Source: CAVQFB01 sp963711675 (GTDB lineage Bacteria; Acidobacteriota; Terriglobia; Terriglobales; Acidobacteriaceae). From it: a DNA stretch of 64,000 bases. The notes below the pieces were generated by a model that had not been told where the DNA came from, ran no database searches, and worked only from the letters and a program-made list of their open reading frames with translations. The stretch is taken from positions 310,001-374,000 of the forward strand of contig CAVQFB010000002.1 of NCBI GenBank assembly GCA_963711675.1, read 5' to 3'. Each line of letters begins with the position of its first letter. Within the stretch, counting starts at the first letter, position 1. Both the position numbers and the translations under genes were made by a program. Shown piece after piece: positions 34,123 through 42,855 of the stretch.

Positions 34123-34363
34123 ATTCTCAATGAGACCGGGACGGCAAGACAAGCACACGATGATCCTGTAAAATCTTTGCAGGCGGAAGAGTTGAAGATT
34201 CTCCCACTGTGCCGTACGTACCCGTACGACGAGCGCACGGCGTCTTCAAGTTTGATTTCCTGAGTGCGTTTTCGCGCGAGCCCGCCGAGATAATCCACAT
34301 CCGAGCGCAGGGAAGCAGGGGCGTGCGGGTGAATTTTGTTTGAGAAGGGATCAGGAGCCGACG

Positions 34364-34543
34364 ATGGCGAAGATTGCAAAGACAGCAGACCGCAAGAAGG
34401 TGATGGATACGACGAAGAGCACAGACTGTCCGAAGTGCGGGAAGTCGACGCGCATTGTGAAGCGAGTGAAGGACCGCGAGCGCGGCATCCCGGGCGGAAT
34501 TTTTATTTCCTGCTCGGCGTGCGAATTCTACGAGAAGTTGTAA
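34364..34543 (+). CDS. Small zinc-ribbon protein (59 aa)
   Basis: From the ATG at 34364 (AGGAG 7 nt upstream) a 59-aa basic protein with CPKCGK (about 25-30) and a second CSAC (about 51-54), a complete four-cysteine zinc ribbon. The Lys/Arg-rich middle (RIVKRVKDRERG) could contact nucleic acid. Family not recognised; it is likely real given the ribosome site and paired CxxC motifs. Confidence 0.7.
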   Translation: MAKIAKTADRKKVMDTTKSTDCPKCGKSTRIVKRVKDRERGIPGGIFISCSACEFYEKL

Positions 34544-34607
34544 GCCGAATTTTGTGTGACAGACGCGCCTGCGTGTAGGGCGCAATCTACTCCGTATTGC
34601 GGGGTAT

Positions 34608-35324
34608 TTATGCGCTGACGCCCACGGAGCCGATTTCGGCCAGGATGGCGCGGACTTCGGCGGTGGGATCGGCGGCTTCAGTGATGGGGCGGCCCACGAC
34701 TATGTGAGTCGCGCCTGAGGCGATGGCTTCGGCAGGAGTGACCACGCGAACCTGGTCGCCACGTCCTGAACCGGCGGGCCGGACGCCGGGAGTCACGATC
34801 ACAAAATTGTCGCCAAGTTCCTGACGAAGCGCAGAGGCTTCGTGGGCGGAACTCACAAGCCCCTGACAACCGTTGGCCAGGGCCAGTGCGCCCAGACGAA
34901 GCGCCTGATCGGTGACACCGCCGCGCACTCCCATTCGTTCCAGATCATGATCATCGAGGCTGGTCAAAACCGTGACCCCGAGGATCAGCAGAGAAGGATT
35001 TTCTTCTCGTCCAGCAAGGACGGCGGCGCGCAACATCTGGCCTCCTCCGCTGGCGTGCACGGTGAGCATGCTCACGCCCAGCTTTGCCGCTTCGCGGACT
35101 GCGGCGGCGACGGTGCTGGGAATGTCGTGATACTTCAGATCGAGAAATACCCGACGTCCTGAGGACACCAATGCGCGCACAGCTCCTGGACCTTCCGCGG
35201 TGAACAGCTGCTTGCCGACCTTGTAAGCATGTGCCGAGTCACCCACCACCGCTACAATTTTCTGCGCAGCGGCAGTGGATGAAACATCCAAAGCGACAAT
35301 CAATCGCTCGCGGGGATCGTGCAT
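34608..35324 (-). CDS. pyrF: Orotidine-5'-phosphate decarboxylase
   Basis: A 238-aa TIM-barrel enzyme with the N-terminal RLIVALDV, the catalytic FLDLKYHDIPSTV (Asp62, Lys64, Asp67), the conserved VTVLTSLD region and the phosphate-binding PGVRPAG...RVVTPAEAIASGATHIVVGRPI. It makes UMP in pyrimidine synthesis. It ends upstream of the rlpA gene on the same strand (20-nt gap, rlpA after the stop side), but the two need not be co-regulated. Confidence 0.96.
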   Translation of the reverse strand: MHDPRERLIVALDVSSTAAAQKIVAVVGDSAHAYKVGKQLFTAEGPGAVRALVSSGRRVFLDLKYHDIPSTVAAAVREAAKLGVSMLTVHASGGGQMLRAAVLAGREENPSLLILGVTVLTSLDDHDLERMGVRGGVTDQALRLGALALANGCQGLVSSAHEASALRQELGDNFVIVTPGVRPAGSGRGDQVRVVTPAEAIASGATHIVVGRPITEAADPTAEVRAILAEIGSVGVSA

Positions 35325-35343
35325 CCCCTTCAGTTTAACTGGA

Positions 35344-35835
35344 CTATGGCAGATATGCTACTGGCTGGAGCCGGGCCTCGGTTCCTTCCGCAGGAACCAG
35401 ATCCAGGCGGACGCGCTGTACGCCCCTGCTCTTGAAGTCGAGAGCGCGGGCGGCGTTGTAGGAGACGTCGATGATTCGCCCGTCGATGACCGGACCACGA
35501 TCGTTGACGCGGACGATGACGGCTCTGCCGTTACGCAGGTTAGTGACACGTACGTATGTACCCAGTGGCAATGTGGGATGAGCCGCGGTGAAGTCGTACA
35601 TGTCGAACGGTTCGCCGCTAGCCGTGGTATTGCCGTCGCACTCTTCGCCGTACCAGGACGCAGTACCCACCTGGTACGCCTTGCTGTGGCGAATCTGGGC
35701 TGACTTCTGGTAACTCGATTGTTGCTTACTTTGGGTATCGCCGGCTTCCGAGTTGTTCGGTTTTTGCGCGGCTCCGGCCCCGAGGCTGGCCACCAACAAC
35801 AGGACGGCCAGTCCATGAGCTATTCGTCGTCGCAT
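35344..35835 (-). CDS. rlpA: RlpA-like septal lytic transglycosylase
   Basis: A 163-aa exported protein: signal peptide (1-23), a Gln/Ser-rich linker, then the double-psi beta-barrel (about 55-155) with GTASWYGEECDGNTTASGE, PLGTYVRVTNLRNGRAV and the catalytic-site VNDRGPVIDGRIIDVSYNAA. RlpA cleaves denuded peptidoglycan glycans at division sites. It lacks the SPOR domain of some relatives and no lipobox Cys is seen, so it is probably a soluble periplasmic form. It runs in the same direction as pyrF, which follows after 20 nt. Confidence 0.9.
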   Translation of the reverse strand: MRRRIAHGLAVLLLVASLGAGAAQKPNNSEAGDTQSKQQSSYQKSAQIRHSKAYQVGTASWYGEECDGNTTASGEPFDMYDFTAAHPTLPLGTYVRVTNLRNGRAVIVRVNDRGPVIDGRIIDVSYNAARALDFKSRGVQRVRLDLVPAEGTEARLQPVAYLP

Positions 35836-36306
35836 TCATGCACCTCGCATCTCTAAGTCGTTCACCCACCCGATCAGAACCCTTGGCTGATTTTGGGATG
35901 CTACTGGCGTGCCATTCCCGGTGTCAACCGTAAAAAATGGGATTGTTGTTAACGATAAAGTAATTAATGATTATCATAACCGAAGCATTTTAATGACTTA
36001 GCGGTCGGTACGTACGGTAGGAGAATAGGTTACGTATTTAACATATAGTAATTGGGTCAAATTTGAACACCGTGAACTTTTTACTAAAGATCGTGCATTC
36101 AACGGGTTATGAAAATTAGAATGCTAACCTGATGTCATTTCAACCACTTCCAAAGGGTAACGTTCCTGAAGTTTGCCGGGTCAGGTCACCTTTGGTTCTT
36201 CGGGAACCGCTCTGGGTGGTCCGGTCAGGAGAATAGAACTGCGGGCGCCATCGGACCCTGGAAAGAGTATTTCGTTCGCAGTCCAGTTTTGGAATAGAGT
36301 GCCAAC
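35836..36306. other. AT-rich divergent intergenic island
   Basis: About 470 bases between divergent rlpA and thiD. 35930-36150 is strikingly AT-rich against the G+C-rich background and has no gene. It must hold both promoters. A palindrome resembling a Fur operator lies at 35963-35981. No thiamine-pyrophosphate riboswitch motif is visible ahead of thiD. Confidence 0.55.
35963..35981. promoter_or_regulatory. Fur-box-like palindrome
   Basis: ATTAATGATTATCATAACC contains the perfect core ATGATTATCAT and matches 15 of 19 positions of the classical Fur consensus as I recall it. It lies 128 bases upstream of rlpA and 325 upstream of thiD. With the surrounding AT richness the match could be chance. 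Confidence 0.35.
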
Positions 36307-37155
36307 ATGGCCGAAATGCCGCCTGTAGTGCTGACCATCGCGGGCTTTGACCCATGTTCTGGCGCCGGGGTCACGGCTGACATAAAGACGATGGCTGCCC
36401 ACGGTTGCTATGGCGTTGCATGCATCACCGCTATGACCGTACAGTCGACGGCCGGAGTCCGGAGAGTAGAGGCGATGAGTGCCGCGCTGGTCAGTGAAAC
36501 CTTACGCGAACTGCTCTCTGACATTGAGGTAGCGGCAGTGCATATCGGGATGCTTGGTTCAGGGAGGGTGGCGGCGGCGGTCGCCGATATCCTGGAGAGT
36601 GAGAAGCTTCAGAATGTCGTGCTTGATCCGGTGCTGAAGGCGTCTTCAGGGGCGGACCTGCTGGATCGTGAGGGGATTAAGTTGCTGAAGGAAAGGTTGA
36701 TTCCGCTTTCGGCGGTGGTCACTCCGAATATCGATGAGGCGGCGGTGCTGACTGGTTTGGCGGTGACAAACCCTGATCAAATGCGGGAGGCTGCACACCG
36801 GCTGCACGCGATGGGCGCGCGGGGTGTGGCGATTACCGGCGGTCACCTCAGCAAGGCGATCGACCTGTTGAGTTTCACGACCCGACGCGGAGTCGAGCAA
36901 GAAATTTTCAAGTCTGACCGGCAAAAATCGAATTCGACGCACGGGACGGGATGCGCCTTTGCGACGGCGATGAGCTGTCACCTGGCGTTGGGGCGAGGAT
37001 TGCCGGAGGCGGTCCTACTGGCGAAGGCTTACGTTACAGCGGCGATCGCGAACGGGCATCCGCTGGGGCGAGGAATTGGGCCGGTGCACCATCTCTTCCG
37101 CATGAAGCAGACGCAAAGGCGCTCGGCGCCCGCCGAAGCCGAGCCAGTGCACTAG
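36307..37155 (+). CDS. thiD: Hydroxymethylpyrimidine/phosphomethylpyrimidine kinase
   Basis: A 282-aa ribokinase-fold enzyme with TIAGFDPCSGAGVTADIKT at the N-terminus, ITAMTVQST, VVTPNIDEA, and the nucleotide/anion-hole motif STHGTGCAFATAMS. ThiD phosphorylates HMP and HMP-P for thiamine synthesis. The start may be at 36307 or the fourth-codon ATG (36316); both are short of a good ribosome site. A basic tail (QTQRRSAPAEAE) is atypical. No other thiamine gene is near. Confidence 0.93.
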   Translation: MAEMPPVVLTIAGFDPCSGAGVTADIKTMAAHGCYGVACITAMTVQSTAGVRRVEAMSAALVSETLRELLSDIEVAAVHIGMLGSGRVAAAVADILESEKLQNVVLDPVLKASSGADLLDREGIKLLKERLIPLSAVVTPNIDEAAVLTGLAVTNPDQMREAAHRLHAMGARGVAITGGHLSKAIDLLSFTTRRGVEQEIFKSDRQKSNSTHGTGCAFATAMSCHLALGRGLPEAVLLAKAYVTAAIANGHPLGRGIGPVHHLFRMKQTQRRSAPAEAEPVH

Positions 37156-37236
37156 CAGTGAGCAAGTGTCTTGTAGGAGTAGCCGGGGTCCGGGGCCGAA
37201 GGAAACGGGGGAGGGGGAAGAAAATCTAGTCCTACT

Positions 37237-37668
37237 TCAGGCCGATTTCTTAAGCAAAATTCCAGCCACAAACGCAGCTACGGATCCTAACAACCACTGT
37301 ACTCGCCAAATCTGAACCGCTTGCCAATCCAGCACTGTCTGGGCGGAAAAAACGAAGCCAACTACGATTGCACCGAACAGACATCCCAGGCCGATCAGGA
37401 AAGCGATCATAGAGGCGTTGGAAAGTCCGAGCCGATCTTTGATGTTCTGGATTTCCAGGTGCTGGGTCCAGCCGGGAAGGGTTGATTCGGTACCGGGACG
37501 CGGGGCGCCGCACACATAACAAAACCGCGCGCCCACCATGAACTCAGCTTCACATCGACTGCAGGCGTCGACGACATTGGTGGAGATTGCTCGCTCAGAA
37601 ACGGGAGTGGCACCTGGCAACGGCGGGTGCCAGAAGTCCTGTTCCATGTTGTGCGCTGCCTGCGCCAT
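37237..37668 (-). CDS. Zinc-ribbon membrane protein, unknown function
   Basis: A 143-aa protein with an N-terminal zinc ribbon (CSRCEAEF...CYVCGAPR, about 36-54), a short linker, and two hydrophobic helices (about 85-107 and 120-138) ending in a basic KKSA tail. It is convergent with thiD (82 nt). No known family beyond the generic ribbon; it probably sits in the inner membrane with the ribbon in the cytoplasm. Confidence 0.7.
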   Translation of the reverse strand: MAQAAHNMEQDFWHPPLPGATPVSERAISTNVVDACSRCEAEFMVGARFCYVCGAPRPGTESTLPGWTQHLEIQNIKDRLGLSNASMIAFLIGLGCLFGAIVVGFVFSAQTVLDWQAVQIWRVQWLLGSVAAFVAGILLKKSA

Positions 37669-37917
37669 TGCGAGCCTTCCTGAAAGTTGTGAGGCAACCG
37701 AATAGCCAAAAGCAAAACACCCGTAAGGCTAATGTTTGCCGATGCTTATCAAACTTAAGTAATCACGCACCCGACCCGCTTCGAGAAAGAATTACCTCAT
37801 GAGCAAGGGAAAGATGCATGGATGCTTTTGTTGAGTCTAGGGTGATGCCCTGAGGCGCGAAAAGAAAGTTGCGTCCCAGGTTCCGCCTGAATCGGATAGA
37901 CTGAGACCACACCCAGA

Positions 37918-39174
37918 ATGAAAATAGTGATGGCAGAGATTCTTCCCAAGAGACTGTTGTTCGGTCTCGTGTTGGCCTGCTTTCTTTCCCTTGTTGGCGT
38001 TGTTGACGCTCCTGCGCAGAAATCTGCAACCGCCGTTCAAGGCTCCGATTCGCGCGCAACCCGGCCACATGATCCTCTGATCGACTCGGCTTTCGAGCGC
38101 TTCTACAACCTCGATTACGATCGTGCCATTCAGGACTTCGAGAAAGTTCTGGAGAAGCACCCGGACGATCCATTTGCGGTGAATCACGTCATTACATCCG
38201 TCTTGATTCGCGAACTATATCGAATGGGCGCGATGAACACGGGCGAGTACGCGACGGACAGTTTCATTGGTCAGGCGCATCATCCGGCGGATCCGAAGAC
38301 CAAGGAGCGTATCAAGGAATTGGTGGAGCGGGCGGAGAAGCTGGAGGAGGAGCGCCTCAATGCTGATCCGAAAGACGTGGATACCTTGTATGCACGTGGT
38401 GTGACGCGAGCGCAGTTCTCGCTGTATACGGCGCTGGTCGAGCGGGCATGGTTTTCTGCGTTGAGGAATGCGGTGGGGGCGCGGCACGACCACGAGCGGG
38501 TGCTGGAACTCGACCCAAAATACACCGACGCGAAGCTGGTGGTGGGCGCCCATAACTACGTGATGGGAAGCCTGCCCTGGGGTGTGAAGGTAGCAGTGGC
38601 GCTGGTGGGTTTGAGCGGCAGCAAGGACAAGGGGCTGGGCTATCTTTACGACGTTGCGAATTCCGATGTAGAGAACAGCGTTGACGCGAAGGTCGTGCTG
38701 ATGGTGTTTCTGCGGCGCGAACAGCGATACGACGACGCGCTGAAGGTAGTGCGCACCTTGACTCCGCGCTATCCCCAGAACGGGCTCTTCGCGCTGGAAG
38801 AGGGAAATCTGCTGCGGGCCAAGGGAGACAAGCAGGCGGCGATCGAGGCATACCGCAAGGTTTGGCAGGCGGGGCAGGCAGGGCACTATCCGGGAATGCA
38901 CTACGAGATGGCGGCGCTGAGCCTGGGCGACGTGCAGCGGGGGGACAAGGACTACGAGGGTGCGGCCCTGTCCTATGAACTGGTGAATCAGGTTGCGCAG
39001 CCCGATCGGGAGTTGCTGCAGAAGGCGAACCTGGCAGCCGGGGAAATGTACGATCTGATGCAGAAGCGCGATCTGGCGCTGAAGAAGTACGAAGCCGTGA
39101 TCGCGACCAACTCCGGGACACCTCCCGCAGATGTGGCCAGAAAGCATATGAAAGAGGCGTACCGGAACAACTAA
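37918..39174 (+). CDS. Exported TPR-repeat protein
   Basis: A 418-aa protein: basic start and hydrophobic signal (about 10-33, cut near DAPAQ), then helical repeats of TPR type from about 55 to 410 (ERFYNLDYDRAIQDFEKVLE, DALKVVRTLTPRYPQ, QAAIEAYRKVWQAGQAG, AALSYELVNQVAQPD). TPRs mediate protein binding; partners unknown. Occurs alone between the zinc-ribbon gene and the PspC gene. A second ATG four codons in is an alternative start. Confidence 0.8.
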   Translation: MKIVMAEILPKRLLFGLVLACFLSLVGVVDAPAQKSATAVQGSDSRATRPHDPLIDSAFERFYNLDYDRAIQDFEKVLEKHPDDPFAVNHVITSVLIRELYRMGAMNTGEYATDSFIGQAHHPADPKTKERIKELVERAEKLEEERLNADPKDVDTLYARGVTRAQFSLYTALVERAWFSALRNAVGARHDHERVLELDPKYTDAKLVVGAHNYVMGSLPWGVKVAVALVGLSGSKDKGLGYLYDVANSDVENSVDAKVVLMVFLRREQRYDDALKVVRTLTPRYPQNGLFALEEGNLLRAKGDKQAAIEAYRKVWQAGQAGHYPGMHYEMAALSLGDVQRGDKDYEGAALSYELVNQVAQPDRELLQKANLAAGEMYDLMQKRDLALKKYEAVIATNSGTPPADVARKHMKEAYRNN

Positions 39175-39246
39175 AGGCGTTTCGGATAGTTTCACGCCTT
39201 GAGGCCTCAGAGGCTAAAGCGTCTGCGTGTTGGTGTGGGATCCCGC

Positions 39247-39272
39247 CATGACTGAAGTCGTGCCCTCCCAGG
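39247..39272 (+). repeat. Degenerate copy of the CACGGCTGAAGCCGTG hairpin repeat
   Basis: CATGACTGAAGTCGTGCCCT corresponds to the hairpin GGCACGGCTGAAGCCGTGCC inside the MITE-like element at 42.5 kb, with paired substitutions that keep the stem. It precedes the PspC gene. Confidence 0.55.
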
Positions 39273-39327
39273 GAACATTCGGACGCGATTGAGCGTATCC
39301 TTTTTCAGAGGTGAGCGGAGGTAGAGC

Positions 39328-39642
39328 ATGTATTGCAATTACTGTGGCAAGGTTATTCAAGATGACGCGAATCTCTGTGCGTATTGCGGGAAGCGGATTG
39401 GTGCCGTGGCGGCGCGACGGCGCCTGATGCGCCCGCGGGTGGGACGAAAGATTGCCGGGGTGTGTCTGGCATTTGCGGAATATTTTGACCTGGACGTAAC
39501 CCTTGTGCGCATCGTGTGGCTGCTGGTGGCAGTGATGACGGGTGTGGGAATATTTTCCTATCCCATCGCGTGGATTGTGATTCCAGAAGAGCCTGAACTG
39601 CTGCAGGCACCCGCGGCACAGCAGCAGGCCACGCACTCCTGA
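39328..39642 (+). CDS. Zinc-ribbon PspC-domain protein
   Basis: A 104-aa protein with an N-terminal ribbon CNYCGK...CAYCGK (3-22), then a PspC domain (about 32-95): RKIAGVCLAFAEYFDLDVTL, VRIVWLLVAVMTGVG and the second hydrophobic segment YPIAWIVIPEE. PspC proteins sit in the inner membrane and sense envelope stress or regulate phage-shock-type responses. No pspA/B homologue is beside it. Confidence 0.88.
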   Translation: MYCNYCGKVIQDDANLCAYCGKRIGAVAARRRLMRPRVGRKIAGVCLAFAEYFDLDVTLVRIVWLLVAVMTGVGIFSYPIAWIVIPEEPELLQAPAAQQQATHS

Positions 39643-39712
39643 GAGTTTACCCCTCGAGTGAGATCGGTCGACGAGCACCCTCGCGCCGTCTTTCTGTGAT
39701 TAAATCTCTGCC

Positions 39713-40513
39713 ATGAGGCTCGTTAAGAGCGACGATGCGGAGATCGTGTACTGGGTGGAAGGCGATGGTCCACCCCTGGTCCTGCTGCATCCTTTTCCCG
39801 CTAATCATGAATTGTGGCTGCCGGCGTCGCGAGAGTTGGTATCTCGCTACCGGGTAATTCTTCCTGACCTGCGTGGACATGGAGAGTCCGGGATCGGCGA
39901 AGGTCCGGCCATCATGGAAAAACATGCGGCAGATCTGGCTAGTGTTTTGGACGATGCGGAAGTCGGGCGCGCCGCGATGGCAGGGGTTTCGATCGGCGGG
40001 TATCTGCTATTCGAGTTCTGGCGGCGGTATCGCGGGAGGGTGGCGGCGCTGATCCTGTGCAGCACCAGGGCACAGGCAGATACGGCTGCAGGGAGGAACA
40101 ACCGCTTGAAGGTGGCGGCGGAAGTTTTGGAGAAGGGAACCGAGCCGTTTATCGAAAGCATGATTCCGAAGGTGTTCGGTCGCAGCACGCTGGACGCACG
40201 GCCCGATCTGGTGGATGGCGCGAAGCGAATGATGCTGAAAATGTCGGCCGAGGACATCAGCCTGGTGCAGAGGGGGATGGCGGAGCGGCCAGAGTCAATC
40301 ACTACATTGAAGACGATCAATGTACCCACCATGGTGGTGGTAGGGGACGAAGACACGCTGTCACCGGTTGCGGACGCGGAGTTGATGCGCCAGAACATTT
40401 CCGGCAGCCAGTTGAAGGTGGTGCCCAAGGCGGGGCACTTCGCGATCTGGGAGCAACCCGAGGCGGTTGGAAGCCTGGTGAGACAGTTCCTGGATTCGGC
40501 GCAGGTCGGGTAA
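39713..40513 (+). CDS. Alpha/beta-hydrolase
   Basis: A 266-aa alpha/beta-hydrolase: HPFPANHELW oxyanion region, DLRGHGESG, nucleophile elbow GVSIGGY (Ser about 94), acid VVGDEDTLSP, and histidine KAGHFAIWEQPE. The family includes esterases, lactonases (e.g. 3-oxoadipate enol-lactonase-like) and haloperoxidase-like proteins; this one cannot be assigned. 50 nt separate it from the next small gene, which may be co-transcribed. Confidence 0.85.
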   Translation: MRLVKSDDAEIVYWVEGDGPPLVLLHPFPANHELWLPASRELVSRYRVILPDLRGHGESGIGEGPAIMEKHAADLASVLDDAEVGRAAMAGVSIGGYLLFEFWRRYRGRVAALILCSTRAQADTAAGRNNRLKVAAEVLEKGTEPFIESMIPKVFGRSTLDARPDLVDGAKRMMLKMSAEDISLVQRGMAERPESITTLKTINVPTMVVVGDEDTLSPVADAELMRQNISGSQLKVVPKAGHFAIWEQPEAVGSLVRQFLDSAQVG

Positions 40514-40563
40514 AACGCCTGGTACTGATCGGCAGGTAAGCGCTTTGTTACAATTCTGACGCC

Positions 40564-40971
40564 ATGATTGAGACCTTTCTGGTTCCCGCGAAGACGGTGG
40601 TGAAGGCCAAAGGCGACGGTCCATCCGTCGATGTGAGCGGCGCCGCGAATCGAGTGTTTCTGCTGACGCTTGAGATCACAAACATCATCGAGCAGGAATC
40701 GCTCGACGTGAGCATTCAAGGCTCCGCCGATGGCGTGCAGTGGGACGCGAAGCCGTTGACGAGTTTCCCGCAGAAGTTCTATCGCGCGCAGCATCCTCTG
40801 CTGCTCGATCTGTCCCAGCAAAGCGGCGTGAAGTACGTGCGGGCGCATTGGGAAGTGGGCCGATGGGGACGCGGCACGGAAACGCCGATGTTCGAGTTCC
40901 AGCTTACGCTGAAGGAAGTGCCCGCCGATGTGCTGCAGGAGGCAACGGCGGAGGCGAGAGCGCTGGGATAG
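40564..40971 (+). CDS. Hypothetical beta-rich protein (135 aa)
   Basis: A soluble protein predicted to be mostly beta-strands (TFLVPAKTVVKAKGDG, VFLLTLEITNII, LDVSIQGSADGVQWDAK), with a helical end (ADVLQEATAEARALG). No family recognised; the strand pattern resembles phage-tail or carbohydrate-module folds but this is weak. Good codon use and no overlap make it a real gene. Confidence 0.65.
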   Translation: MIETFLVPAKTVVKAKGDGPSVDVSGAANRVFLLTLEITNIIEQESLDVSIQGSADGVQWDAKPLTSFPQKFYRAQHPLLLDLSQQSGVKYVRAHWEVGRWGRGTETPMFEFQLTLKEVPADVLQEATAEARALG

Positions 40972-41051
40972 ATCGCGGGGAGAAAAGCTCGCGTGGCGTT
41001 TGGTGTGAGTGAAGTCTGGCAGGCTGGGATAGTGGCTCAATTTGATGCGCT

Positions 41052-41138
41052 CCGCGCCAGATCCCTCGCTCCGCTGGAGAAAACGCGGAGCTTCGGGATG
41101 ACTGTCCGATAGAACAATGGCAATTTAAGCCACTACCC
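41052..41138 (+). repeat. Intergenic repeat, copy 2 (GCGCCAGATCCC type)
   Basis: A shorter copy of the 33427-33559 repeat: CCGCGCCAGATCCC, GAGAAAACGCGG, CTTCGGGATGACTGT, and TTTAAGCCACTACC. It lies just upstream of aroA, so aroA transcription may start in or beyond it. Confidence 0.7.
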
Positions 41139-41191
41139 AGGCCGGCCTACCCGGTTACGACTCCAACTCAATCCTTTATATTGATTAACAG

Positions 41192-42490
41192 ATGAAAAGT
41201 GGCTCGAGTGTCGTGGTGCGCCCGGCGCGAGGTGTGTTGGGAATGGTGCGCTTGCCGGGGGACAAATCCATTTCGCACCGCTACGCGATGCTGGCGGGGA
41301 TCGCGGAGGGAACCAGCCGTCTGGAGAATTACTCCACCGGAATGGACTGCGCAAGCACCCTGGGCTGCGTGGGCGCGCTGGGGTGCGAGTGGAAGCGTGG
41401 CGAGAAATCGAATTCGGTCGAAATTCACGGACGCGGGCTGGCACTGCAGGCGGCGACACAACCGCTGGATTGCGGCAACTCGGGCTCGACCATGCGAATG
41501 CTGAGCGGCATCCTGGCAGGGCAGGATTTTGCCAGCGTATTGGTGGGTGACGAGTCGCTGTCGCGGCGGCCGATGGCGCGCGTCATCAAGCCGCTTTCCG
41601 CAATGGGAGCGCGAATTACGGCAGCGGAAGGAGAGCGTCCCCCGCTCGAGATCGCTGGTGGACATCTGAAGGCGATCGACTACAAGTTGCCAGTAGCCAG
41701 CGCGCAGGTGAAATCGGCGGTGATGTTTGCGGCGTTGTTTGCAGATGGTGAAAGCTCAGTGGAAGAGCCGCTGCGAACCCGTGACCACAGCGAACTGGCG
41801 CTGCGGGCGTTTGGTGTTGAGATCACGCGCAAGGGAAACGAGTGTCGTGTGCGCGGCGGTCAACGACTGAAAGGGATTGAAGGGCGAATTCCGGGAGATA
41901 TTTCCAGCGCGGCATTCTTCTTATGTGCGGCTGCACTTTTTCCGGGATCAAAGTTGGTGATCGCCGATCTGCTGATGAACCCGACGCGGGCCCGACTGCT
42001 GGATGTTCTCACCGGGTTGGGCTTGAGAATTTCAGTGCAGAAGCTCGAGGAGCAGCATGGAGAGCTTGTGGGCACGATCGAGGTGGCGGGCGGCGCCCTG
42101 ACCGGAACTACGATTGCGGGTGCGGATGCGGCGGCGCTGATCGATGAGTTGCCGGTGCTGGCGGCGATTGCCCCGTACACGCGCGATGGGATGGAAATCC
42201 GCGATGCCGGCGAACTGCGGGTGAAAGAGTCGGATCGAATTGCCGCCGTTACGCAAAATCTGCGGAAGATGGGCGCGCAGGTGGAAGCGCGCGATGATGG
42301 ATGGAAGATTCCGGGCGGTCAGAAGTTGCACGGAGCGGAAATTGATTCTGTGGGCGACCACCGCATCGCTATGGCGTTTGCGATTGCGGCGCTGCGCGCG
42401 AACGGTGAAACGCAGATCCAAGGCGCCGAGGCCGCGAGTATTTCCTATCCGGACTTTTTCGCGACGCTCGAATCAGTGGTGACACACTAG
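41192..42490 (+). CDS. aroA: 3-phosphoshikimate 1-carboxyvinyltransferase (EPSP synthase)
   Basis: A 432-aa EPSP synthase: LPGDKSISHR (Lys25), DCGNSGSTMRML, SLSRRPMARVIKPL, ASAQVKSAV, RTRDHSEL, LMNPTRARLL, and ELRVKESDRIAAV. The RPMxR and SAQVKSAV wording resembles the class II type of enzyme more than the E. coli type. It joins PEP to shikimate-3-phosphate for aromatic synthesis. The last codon TAG consists of the TA target of a MITE-like element plus its first base; before insertion the stop would have been TAA. The rest of the gene is unaffected. Confidence 0.95.
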   Translation: MKSGSSVVVRPARGVLGMVRLPGDKSISHRYAMLAGIAEGTSRLENYSTGMDCASTLGCVGALGCEWKRGEKSNSVEIHGRGLALQAATQPLDCGNSGSTMRMLSGILAGQDFASVLVGDESLSRRPMARVIKPLSAMGARITAAEGERPPLEIAGGHLKAIDYKLPVASAQVKSAVMFAALFADGESSVEEPLRTRDHSELALRAFGVEITRKGNECRVRGGQRLKGIEGRIPGDISSAAFFLCAAALFPGSKLVIADLLMNPTRARLLDVLTGLGLRISVQKLEEQHGELVGTIEVAGGALTGTTIAGADAAALIDELPVLAAIAPYTRDGMEIRDAGELRVKESDRIAAVTQNLRKMGAQVEARDDGWKIPGGQKLHGAEIDSVGDHRIAMAFAIAALRANGETQIQGAEAASISYPDFFATLESVVTH

Positions 42491-42623
42491 AACTGGTCTC
42501 ATAAATCAAGTCCCCGGGGTTCTAGCTTACGTCTTCAGGGCTAAAGCCCAGTCTGGAGGAGGGGTTCCGGGCGGCACGGCTGAAGCCGTGCCCTCCCAAA
42601 AACCATTTATGAGAGACAAGTTC
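42490..42623. mobile_element. MITE-like element (134 bp) inserted at the aroA stop codon
   Basis: Near-inverted termini: left GAACTGGTCTCATAAAT (42490-42506), right ATTTATGAGAGACAAGTTC (42605-42623), whose complement GAACTTGTCTCTCATAAAT matches apart from one base and a 2-nt gap. The element is bounded by TA on both sides (42488-42489 and 42624-42625), as in IS630/Tc1-type insertions. Inside lies a perfect hairpin GGCACGGC TGAA GCCGTGCC (42573-42592). It has no coding capacity. Confidence 0.65.
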
Positions 42624-42855
42624 TAATCCCACCTTCTGCGAAACGGGCAGCGGAAAAATGAGTCTACCACTTGCTTAGATTGTTGGATGTCATCGTCCAT
42701 TCGGACGTTGTCCGTCTGAGTTTCTGTACAGCCCAACCTTGACGGCGCAGCCCGCATCCTAAGCCTATCGCCACTGAATCGCCGCTGAACGGTGTGCCTG
42801 ACGTGCGCAGGTGCAGGCGGAGACTCGTTCGTAAACCCAAGGAGATGTGACAAGC
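42624..42855. other. Intergenic region after aroA and its insertion
   Basis: About 230 bases between the MITE-like element and the outer-membrane barrel gene. No frame or RNA fold is evident; the end carries AAGGAG 11 nt before the next ATG. Confidence 0.4.

Noticed and set aside
34050..34158. Upstream extension of the ICMT-like gene
   Set aside because: Its residues (CHPERSEGP type) are a translation of the dispersed intergenic repeat.
36140..36306. Thiamine-pyrophosphate riboswitch ahead of thiD
   Set aside because: The conserved CUGAGA and ACCUGA blocks of the thi-box are not present in the right order; only a weak GGTCCG/CGGACC pairing is seen.
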